Source of the DNA: Phycisphaerae bacterium
Lineage (GTDB): Bacteria; Planctomycetota; Phycisphaerae; UBA1845; UTPLA1
DNA: 13,027 nucleotides
Reading direction: 5' to 3'
Assembly (NCBI GenBank): GCA_016935885.1
Contig: JAFGQA010000240.1
Location: 1-13,027, forward strand
Shown here: one piece after another, positions 7,424 through 13,027 of the stretch
Position numbering within the stretch: the first letter of the stretch is position 1
How the letters are laid out: each line of letters starts with the position of its first letter
Position numbers and translations under genes: made by a program
Notes under the pieces: generated by a model
What the model was told of the DNA's origin: nothing
Seen by the model: only the letters and a program-made list of their open reading frames with translations
Database searches by the model: none

Positions 7424-7447
7424 GGTGCGAGAATCCCTTCTCGCACC
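7424..7447. repeat. Perfect 24-nt hairpin in the murF-mraY gap
   Basis: Arms GGTGCGAGAA (7424-7433) and TTCTCGCACC (7438-7447) pair perfectly over 10 bp around the loop TCCC (GGGA on the minus strand). The inner GAGAA/TTCTC pairs and the loop match the hairpin at 3481-3504. The outer five pairs differ in a compensating way. No T-run follows on either strand. Confidence 0.75.
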
Positions 7448-7483
7448 TATCTCCACCACGAATCCCTTTCTCCGGAGTCTTCT

Positions 7484-7569
7484 GCCACTTGGCTGGCCGG
7501 CTGGCTTGCCGTTTGGCGGACCTGCCGCGGCAGGCGGATCAACCGTTTGAGTTGTTTCTGCGCGGCTCC
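7484..7569 (+). repeat. Dispersed repeat element, copy C
   Basis: The third copy of the element also found at 270-339 and 372-459, in the opposite orientation. It has the 18-bp core (7503-7520), the 19-bp end block (7551-7569) and, between them, a perfect 14-bp palindrome CCTGCCGCGGCAGG (7521-7534). The element begins 4 bases after the murF stop codon (TGA, complement of 7574-7576). It fills much of the gap between murF and mraY. Confidence 0.75.
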
Positions 7570-7573
7570 TTAA

Positions 7574-9004
7574 TCATCGGCCCGTCGGAGGGCCGGGCTT
7601 GCAGGCGTGTCTCCTCGTCCGTGCGCGCCCCGCCTGTCTCAATGCTTCAACCAGGCGCTCCAGCCGAACAGCACGCGATGCCTTCAGCAATACCACGTCA
7701 CCTGCCTCAAGCAACGTGCCGATTCTCTCCGACGCGGCCTCGACCGTCGGAAGCGAGTAGATCCGCTTTGTCATGCCCGCGGTCGACGTTGCGCCGTCCG
7801 CCACCACACGGGCGTACGCCCCCACGGCGATGATGACATGGGCCGTCGACCGGCCCGCCTCACGCCCCACCGCCTGATGACAGGCCGCGGCCTGGCTGCC
7901 CAGCTCCCGCATGTCTCCCAGGACGAACACCCGCCGACCGACGTCCTCCAGATGATCCATTACGTCAAACGCCGCCCTCATGCTGCTCGGGTTTGCATTG
8001 TACGCGTCGTTGATCAGCGTGATCCCGTTGACGACCAACCGCTCGGTTCGCATCGGCGGCAATCGTACCTTCAACAACGCCGCGGCCATGTCTTCGTGCG
8101 TCAACCGCATGCGCGTACCGATCGCGATCGCGGCCAGCGCGTTCACCGCATTGTGCCGCCCCGGAACCCCAAGGCGGTACTGGAAACGCCCGTTGACCTT
8201 GAAACGCAGGCCGCCTTGCTTCGTCACGAAGTCGCCCGCACGCAGGTCGGCCCGCTCCTCCGTCCCGTAGGTCAACATGGTGCAGTGGTCCCCCGCGCCG
8301 GCGGGCGCGTATCGAGCCGCCTGATCGCTCACCGCGACAAACGCCCGCCCCCGCATCGCAGGCAGCAGCGAGAATTCCTCCGTCGCCACCGACTCCACGT
8401 CGCCGAAGGATTGCAGGTGTTCCTCGCCGATGCTCGTGACGACACCCAGGTCCGGCTGCGCGAGCCGCCCAAGGGCCGCTACCTCGCCGGGATGGTTCGT
8501 CCCGATCTCCACCACCACGAACTCGTCCGACGGCTCCACCGAAAGCAGCGTCAGCGGCACGCCGATCGCGTTGTTGAAGCTCGCCGGCGCCGCCCGTCCC
8601 CGCTTCCTTGACGCCAGAACCGTTGCGATCATGTCCTTCGTGGTCGTCTTGCCGTTGCTCCCCACGACGCCGATCACGGTCGCGGCAAACTGCCTGCGAT
8701 ACCACGCCGCCAGCTTGCCCAATGCCTCGGTCGTGTCTGCCACCCGGATCAGCCTCCCGCAGTCCTGGTACTTGATGTGGACCTGCGTTGGATCACTCAC
8801 CACCGCGGCACCCGCCCCCCGCTCCAGCACCTCCCCCACGAACGCGTGTCCGTCGAACGTCTGTCCGACAATCGCGAAGAAGAGCGACCCGGCACTCAGA
8901 TTGCGCGAATCGGTCGAGACTCCGCTCACCGTCGGCACGGTGATCTCGCCCAGGATTCTGCCGCCCATCGCCTCGGCTACTTCTTCTAGCGTCAAGACCC
9001 ACAT
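7574..9004 (-). CDS. murF: MurF, UDP-MurNAc-tripeptide--D-Ala-D-Ala ligase
   Basis: MurF is the cytoplasmic ATP-dependent ligase that adds D-Ala-D-Ala to UDP-MurNAc-tripeptide, the last soluble precursor step before MraY. It has 476 residues (E. coli 452). The N-terminal domain carries GVSTDSRNLSAGSLFFAI (about 28-45). The ATP-binding loop is GSNGKTTTKDM (115-125; K119). EIGTNHPGEV (about 166-175), the GRHNAVNALAA block and NDAYNANPSSMRAA, typical of MurF, follow. The domain order is that of the whole Mur ligase family. The GSNGKTTTK and NDAYNANP motifs favour MurF over MurE or MurD. The C-terminal tail ARTRRHACKPGPPTGR is variable. The ATG at 9004 gives the family-typical N-terminus, with a loose GGCGGAA ribosome binding site about 6 bases upstream. 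A heptamer array lies between it and murE. Confidence 0.95.
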   Translation of the reverse strand: MWVLTLEEVAEAMGGRILGEITVPTVSGVSTDSRNLSAGSLFFAIVGQTFDGHAFVGEVLERGAGAAVVSDPTQVHIKYQDCGRLIRVADTTEALGKLAAWYRRQFAATVIGVVGSNGKTTTKDMIATVLASRKRGRAAPASFNNAIGVPLTLLSVEPSDEFVVVEIGTNHPGEVAALGRLAQPDLGVVTSIGEEHLQSFGDVESVATEEFSLLPAMRGRAFVAVSDQAARYAPAGAGDHCTMLTYGTEERADLRAGDFVTKQGGLRFKVNGRFQYRLGVPGRHNAVNALAAIAIGTRMRLTHEDMAAALLKVRLPPMRTERLVVNGITLINDAYNANPSSMRAAFDVMDHLEDVGRRVFVLGDMRELGSQAAACHQAVGREAGRSTAHVIIAVGAYARVVADGATSTAGMTKRIYSLPTVEAASERIGTLLEAGDVVLLKASRAVRLERLVEALRQAGRARTRRHACKPGPPTGR

Positions 9005-9051
9005 CGTACTTCCGCCTGCCTCCGATCACCCACTGCCTGCTGAACTCCACA

Positions 9052-9170
9052 ACCCGCTATTCACCACCCGCTGTCCAGAATGCGCCATCCGCTATTCGCC
9101 ATTCGCCATTCGCCATTCGCTATTCGCCATTCGCCATTCGCTATTCGCCATTCGCTATTCGCCATTCGCT
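9052..9170. repeat. Heptamer tandem repeat ATTCGCY between murE and murF
   Basis: Eleven perfect-phase copies of ATTCGCC or ATTCGCT run from 9094 to 9170. The last overlaps the murE stop codon (TAG, complement of 9169-9171). The same 7-base phase continues in worn form leftward (ATCCGCT, ATGCGCC, GTCCAGA, ACCCGCT, ATTCACC, ACCCGCT) to about 9052. The array therefore fills most of the 164-bp gap and decays towards the murF start. It codes for nothing. Confidence 0.9.
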
Positions 9171-10746
9171 ATCGCCCCTCCGCCTGCCTCCGCTCAATCG
9201 CCGCCCGGGCGACCTCCACGTCGTCGAAGTGCACCTTCTCGGTACCGAGGATCTGATAGTCCTCGTGCCCCTTGCCGGCAATGACCAGCATGTCGCCCGG
9301 CTCCAGCAGCCCGATCGCCCGATGGATCGCCTCCGCCCGTTGCGGCACCACCATCGCCCGAGCCTGATCCTCGACCGTCAACCCGCGCTCGATCTCCGCG
9401 ATGATCGCCAACGGATCCTCCGTCCTCGGGTTGTCGCTGGTGATGATGAACGCATCGGCCCCCTCGGCCACCGCCCGAGCCATCAGCGGTCGCTTCGTGC
9501 GATCGCGGTCACCGCCACAACCGAACACGCACCACAGCCTGCCACGCGTCAGCGGCCGAACCGCCCGCAGTACGTTTTTCAAGGCATCGTCCGTATGGGC
9601 GTAATCCACGAAGACATCAAAGCCCAGCAGGCCCGTCTCGACGCGCTCCAGACGCCCCGGCACGTGTGTCAACGCCGCCAGCCCGCGCTGTATCGCCTCC
9701 ACGTCCAGGCCCATGGCCCATCCCGCCGCCGCCGCCGCCACGGCATTCGAAACGTTGTGACGACCGACCAACTGCGTACGAGCCTCGAATGCCACGCCCC
9801 TGCAAGCACCCTCGCAGACAAACGCGAATCGACCGCCTGACGGCCCCTCTTCGATGATCCTCGCGCGGATGTCGGCTGGCTTACAAATGCCGTAGCGGAT
9901 GATACGTGCCCGACAGTTCACTACGACCTTCTCGCTGGCCGGTTCGTCCGCGTTCACGATCGCCACCGCGTCACGAGCCAAGCCGTCGAACAGCCCTTGC
10001 TTGGCACGCAGATAGTCCTCCCGGGTCCGGTGATAATCCAGATGATCCTGCGTCAGGTTGGTGAAGATCGCCGTCGAGAAGCGAATGCCGTCCGTCCGTC
10101 GCTGATCGAGACTGTGCGACGAGACCTCCATCACGACGTGTCTGGCGCCGGCCGCATGCGCCTCGATCAAATGCCGTGTCAACGCGACCGATCCCGGTGT
10201 GGTCAGGTTCGCCGACATCCTGCGGCCCACAAGGTCGTACTCGATGGTGCCCAACATGGCGGTCGGCCGCCCCGCCGCCCGCAGCAGGCCGCGCAGCATG
10301 TACGCGATCGTGGTTTTGCCGTTCGTTCCCGTGACGCCCGTCACCGCCAATCCGCCGTCGGCCTGGACCTGGTCCAGGCCGTGGAACACGGCCGCCAGCC
10401 GCGCCAACGCGCGCCGCGCGTCTGGCACCAGGATCGCGACCGGCCCCGCTTCAACCGTGGCGCCCGCAGCGCCCGTACGCAACGTGGCCGCGTGCCCCGA
10501 GCCGTCAGCCTGTCTTCGCCCGGCTCGTTTGATATCACCGTCCGCCACGATGGCCACCGCGCCGCGCGCCACGGCGTCGTCGACGAAGGCCGCTCCGCTC
10601 GCACGCGTGCCCGCCACCGCCACGAACAGCGCCCCCGGCGTCACATCCCGCGAGTCGTCACACACCGCACTCACGCAGACTCCCCCCGTCCCTGACAACA
10701 CCCTGTCGCGTCCAAGCGCGCGAGCAACAAGCGATCTCAGGTCCAT
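9169..10746 (-). CDS. murE: MurE, UDP-MurNAc-dipeptide--meso-diaminopimelate ligase
   Basis: MurE is the cytoplasmic ATP-dependent ligase adding the third residue to UDP-MurNAc-L-Ala-D-Glu. From the chosen ATG it has 525 residues (E. coli 495). Motifs are GVTGTNGKTT (137-146; K144 in the ATP loop), the TTPGS substrate loop, EVSSHSLDQRR, the YHRTREDYLRAKQGLF block holding the usual carbamylated lysine, FGCGGDRDRTKRPLM, and DNPR (438-441). DNPR marks meso-diaminopimelate as the added residue, rather than lysine. An alanine- and glycine-rich stretch (near RRQADGSGHAATLRTG) is extra in the N-terminal domain. The frame stays open to GTG 10797 and ATG 10791, but the family N-terminus matches MDLRSLVARAL at 10746, and a TACAAT at 10801-10806 would start mRNA below 10797. 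The chosen ATG has only AAGG 2 bases upstream, so the start is uncertain. Confidence 0.94.
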   Translation of the reverse strand: MDLRSLVARALGRDRVLSGTGGVCVSAVCDDSRDVTPGALFVAVAGTRASGAAFVDDAVARGAVAIVADGDIKRAGRRQADGSGHAATLRTGAAGATVEAGPVAILVPDARRALARLAAVFHGLDQVQADGGLAVTGVTGTNGKTTIAYMLRGLLRAAGRPTAMLGTIEYDLVGRRMSANLTTPGSVALTRHLIEAHAAGARHVVMEVSSHSLDQRRTDGIRFSTAIFTNLTQDHLDYHRTREDYLRAKQGLFDGLARDAVAIVNADEPASEKVVVNCRARIIRYGICKPADIRARIIEEGPSGGRFAFVCEGACRGVAFEARTQLVGRHNVSNAVAAAAAGWAMGLDVEAIQRGLAALTHVPGRLERVETGLLGFDVFVDYAHTDDALKNVLRAVRPLTRGRLWCVFGCGGDRDRTKRPLMARAVAEGADAFIITSDNPRTEDPLAIIAEIERGLTVEDQARAMVVPQRAEAIHRAIGLLEPGDMLVIAGKGHEDYQILGTEKVHFDDVEVARAAIERRQAEGR

Positions 10747-10800
10747 CACCTTCGCATCTCGGCCACAATGCTCCTTTGCATCCGTTCTCATGACCACAGC

Positions 10801-10829
10801 ATTGTAACGCCAGCTTCCGTTTCTGGACG
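10801..10829 (-). promoter_or_regulatory. Weak candidate promoter for murE
   Basis: The minus strand has TACAAT at 10801-10806 within GTTACAATG, the same 9 bases seen at the candidate promoter of the carboxypeptidase gene. The -35 position (CGTCCA, 17 bases away) is a poor match. If used, transcription would start near 10794, giving a leader of about 48 bases to the ATG at 10746. This is a guess from one good hexamer. Confidence 0.2.
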
Positions 10830-10899
10830 CGTATCGTGAAACTCACGCGCCAGGCGCCTGTCCGGATGAGCGGGGCACCAGGATCTCGCCGGTGAGGAC

Positions 10900-10917
10900 A
10901 CAGGCCTTGGCGCCTGT
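10900..10917. repeat. Small hairpin in the ftsI-murE gap
   Basis: ACAGGC (10900-10905) pairs with GCCTGT (10912-10917) around CTTGGC. The layout matches the hairpin at 12873-12892 (loop TTTGGC). A second palindrome, CAGGCGCCTG, lies at 10851-10860. These sit in the gap of about 240 bases between ftsI and the chosen murE start. No T-run follows, so a terminator role is not supported. Confidence 0.45.
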
Positions 10918-10988
10918 ACCACACGGGAGCGGCACACTTCTCGTACAGGTTCTGAGGCCGTGCAAGGTCGCATTCAAGATACAGTCAG

Positions 10989-12743
10989 TCAGCCCCCCGC
11001 CGCCGACACTGTGGTCAACGGCGCGGCCGGCCGATCGGGCGGGATTCGCAGGTATGCTAGTGCGTGCGTCAGGATCTCACGGAACACCGGCGCCGCCACC
11101 GTCCCGCCGTAGTACGCCAACGACGGATCCGGCCGCCTGATGGCCACAAACACCACCAACTCCGGATCACGGGCCGGCGCCGCGCCCACGAAGGAGCCGA
11201 CATATGCACGCTGCTTCTTATACCCGCTCCCACCTCTCGCCGCGATCTGGGCCGTGCCCGTTTTCCCGAAGACCTGATATCGGGCCAACTGCGCGTTCTT
11301 GCCCGTTCCCTCGTTGACCGCTGCGCAGAGCACCTTGTCCTTCATGATATTCGCCACGTTCGCCGGCAAGGCCCGATCCTGCGCCGGCGGATCCGAGAAG
11401 TCCCGTACCACGCGCCCGTCCGCCGCCACCACCGCCCGGATGACGTATGGCTGTATCAGCTTGCCGCCGTTGGCCAGCGCACAGAAGGCCCGTGCCAACT
11501 GCAACGGCGTCGTCGCCACCTCGTGCCCCATGGGCACACTCGTCGTCGTGTATCCGTCCCACCGCACCAGTGGCCGCACAATCCCCGGATCCTCGCCCAG
11601 CAAGTCTACGCCCGTCTTCTCGCCGAAGCCGAATGCCTTGAGCCCGCGGTAAAGCCGCTCGTTCCCCAGGCACTTGCCGATCTTGGCCATCCCGATGTTG
11701 CTCGACTTGATGACGATGTCCTCGAACGTCAACAAACCGTATGGATGATGGTCGTGAAGCACTCGCCGGCCGTCCTGCCAAGTACCCTCCTCGCAGTCAA
11801 ACACTTCACCAAGCTTCACTGCGCCGTCAGCCAGCGCCGCAGCAGCCACGAACGGCTTGAACGTGCTGCCAGGTTCATACGGATCGGTGATCGCCCGATT
11901 GCGATAACGAGACGCCCCGTAGTCGCCGTAGCAATTCGGATCGAACCCCGGCACGTTTGCCATCGCCAGGATCTCGCCCGTCTTCGGATGCATCACGATC
12001 GCCACGCCGCCTTCGGCCCGGTAGCGCTCGACCCCGGCGGCCAATTCGCGCTCCACCGTCGACTGGATCTCCGCGTCGATCGTCAGCACGACGTGGAAAC
12101 CGTCGCGCGCCGCACGATACCCGCCGTCCGCCAGCCAGAACGCCTTCCGCTGGGCATCACGGACAATCGTCTTCACACCGTTCTCACCACGCAGCCAGGC
12201 ATCGCACTGATACTCCAAGCCGCTGACCCCGTGCCCATCCGCCGCGACGAAACCCACCAACGCCGCCGCGAGCCCGCTCATCGGATACGTGCGGTACGGC
12301 TCGTCGAATACGCCCAGGCCGTACACGCCGGCGTTCTTGATCCGTTCCGCCTCGTCGATGGTCACGCCCCGACGGATCACGAAGAACCGCCGGTCACCTG
12401 CTGCCAGCAGATCCTCACACAGCTCACAGGGCTCCAATCCAAGTACCTCTGCCGCTTTCTCCGCCGCGACGCGCCGGTCGGGCAGGATCTTCGGATCCGC
12501 GAAGACGCTCTTGCGAAGCAGTGTCCCGGAGATGATCCGGCCGACTCGGTCAACGATCAGCCCGCGACGATGGTTCAGCGGGATGACCGACCGCTGTTGG
12601 CGCGCGGCCCGGGCCAATAAGAGCGGTCCATCGTGGACGCTGATATAGACGAGGCGGCCCATTAGCCCCACCAAGACCACGAGGACAACTGCGATGATCG
12701 CCTGGCCTGCAAGATGTGAACGACGCGACCGCAAGGCATCCAT
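10989..12743 (-). CDS. ftsI: FtsI-type class B penicillin-binding protein (septal transpeptidase)
   Basis: A 584-residue membrane-anchored transpeptidase that should cross-link septal peptidoglycan outside the membrane, working with FtsW. Residues 15-35 form a single membrane anchor after a basic start. The N-terminal non-catalytic domain has RGLIVDRVGRIISG, a variant of the class B RG.I.DRNG box. The transpeptidase motifs are complete: SxxK as STFK (S293 nucleophile, K296), SxN as SSN (347-349) and KTG (494-496, in GKTGTAQ). No glycosyltransferase domain and no PASTA domain are visible, which separates it from class A PBPs and from PBP2x-like proteins. The dcw position first in the block supports FtsI rather than the elongation PBP2. 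The ATG is preceded by AAGGA with essentially no spacing, so a TTG three codons later may be the true start. An in-frame stop lies two codons upstream. Confidence 0.92.
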   Translation of the reverse strand: MDALRSRRSHLAGQAIIAVVLVVLVGLMGRLVYISVHDGPLLLARAARQQRSVIPLNHRRGLIVDRVGRIISGTLLRKSVFADPKILPDRRVAAEKAAEVLGLEPCELCEDLLAAGDRRFFVIRRGVTIDEAERIKNAGVYGLGVFDEPYRTYPMSGLAAALVGFVAADGHGVSGLEYQCDAWLRGENGVKTIVRDAQRKAFWLADGGYRAARDGFHVVLTIDAEIQSTVERELAAGVERYRAEGGVAIVMHPKTGEILAMANVPGFDPNCYGDYGASRYRNRAITDPYEPGSTFKPFVAAAALADGAVKLGEVFDCEEGTWQDGRRVLHDHHPYGLLTFEDIVIKSSNIGMAKIGKCLGNERLYRGLKAFGFGEKTGVDLLGEDPGIVRPLVRWDGYTTTSVPMGHEVATTPLQLARAFCALANGGKLIQPYVIRAVVAADGRVVRDFSDPPAQDRALPANVANIMKDKVLCAAVNEGTGKNAQLARYQVFGKTGTAQIAARGGSGYKKQRAYVGSFVGAAPARDPELVVFVAIRRPDPSLAYYGGTVAAPVFREILTHALAYLRIPPDRPAAPLTTVSAAGG

Positions 12744-12872
12744 TCCTTAAGCCACTCGTTGGCTACGACGCGACTATGACCAGCGTTTCCAGGACCATGG
12801 CCTGACTCCGTTGGCAGCCCGTGGTGAAAGGGAAGGCGGCTGTTCGGAAACGCCGTTCCTGACCGTGAAAAC

Positions 12873-12892
12873 CACCGGCTTTGGCGCCGGTG
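12873..12892 (-). repeat. Hairpin with short T-run upstream of ftsI
   Basis: CACCGGC (12873-12879) pairs with GCCGGTG (12886-12892) over 7 bp around a 6-base loop. Read on the minus strand the stem is followed by GGTTTTC, so it resembles a weak intrinsic terminator for a gene to the right of the window. A second small hairpin, GGGCT-GTT-AGCCC, lies at 12908-12920. The loop and inner stem resemble the hairpin at 10900-10917, which argues for a repeat family instead. Confidence 0.4.
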
Positions 12893-12992
12893 CCTCGGTC
12901 TTGCCACGGGCTGTTAGCCCACACCATGGCCGGGCCAAGGCCTCCGCCTCGGTCCTTGTTGGCGATTGTTGATCGCGGACTGACGATTGGCC

Positions 12993-13027
12993 AATCCCCA
13001 ATCCCCAATCCCCAATCCCCAATCCCC
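12993..13027. repeat. Heptamer tandem repeat AATCCCC at the window edge
   Basis: Five exact copies of AATCCCC run to the last base of the window, so the array may continue outside. The short minus-strand frames across it (starting MGIGDW) are translations of the repeat and not genes. The 284 bases upstream of ftsI hold this array and the hairpins described above, and no rsmH or ftsL gene is visible there. Confidence 0.9.

Noticed and set aside
9052..9170. Possible CRISPR array
   Set aside because: The units are contiguous 7-mers without spacers of 30-40 bases, and no cas gene is visible.
11064..12620. Plus-strand open frame of 518 codons
   Set aside because: It is antisense to ftsI, whose motifs are complete. 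The translation is rich in arginine and histidine with no family features, as expected of a shadow frame.
12763..13022. Short minus-strand frames upstream of ftsI that might be ftsL
   Set aside because: They translate the AATCCCC array and hairpins (MGIGDW start). They lack the single membrane helix and coiled coil expected of FtsL.

Overview
The window carries seven genes, all read from the minus strand (right to left as numbered). The GC content is high. Six genes form a cell-wall and division (dcw) block in the order ftsI, murE, murF, mraY, ftsW, murG. The seventh, downstream, encodes a large secreted zinc carboxypeptidase. The secreted protein's dockerin-like calcium-binding tail and cadherin-like region, plus intergenic gaps full of repeats, suggest a planctomycete, perhaps a Phycisphaerae-like lineage that kept peptidoglycan synthesis. 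That placement is inference from style and content, not from a marker gene.

Layout from right to left. Positions 12744-13027 hold no convincing gene, only hairpins and a heptamer repeat. Then come ftsI (10989-12743, class B transpeptidase), murE (9169-10746, meso-diaminopimelate ligase by its DNPR motif), murF (7574-9004), mraY (6201-7337), ftsW (4806-6056) and murG (3636-4754). A 317-bp gap with a perfect hairpin and a likely promoter leads to the carboxypeptidase (514-3318). Positions 1-513 hold no gene but contain copies of a dispersed repeat.

The six wall genes form one pathway. MurE and MurF complete UDP-MurNAc-pentapeptide. MraY moves it to undecaprenyl phosphate (lipid I), and MurG adds GlcNAc (lipid II). 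FtsW polymerises lipid II and FtsI cross-links it at the septum. Catalytic motifs are intact in all six. murD, which often lies between mraY and ftsW, is absent, as are murC, murB, ddl and ftsQAZ after murG.

The least ordinary feature is the noncoding DNA. Several gaps hold tandem heptamers (ATTCGCY, AGCTCCT, AATCCCC), a 24-nt hairpin family whose stems differ by compensatory changes, or a dispersed element with an 18-bp invariant core. Several repeats begin at or within a few bases of a stop codon. The other unusual feature is the domain order of the secreted protein: signal peptide, ankyrin repeats, M14 carboxypeptidase, transthyretin-like domain, two beta-sandwich regions, dockerin-like tail.
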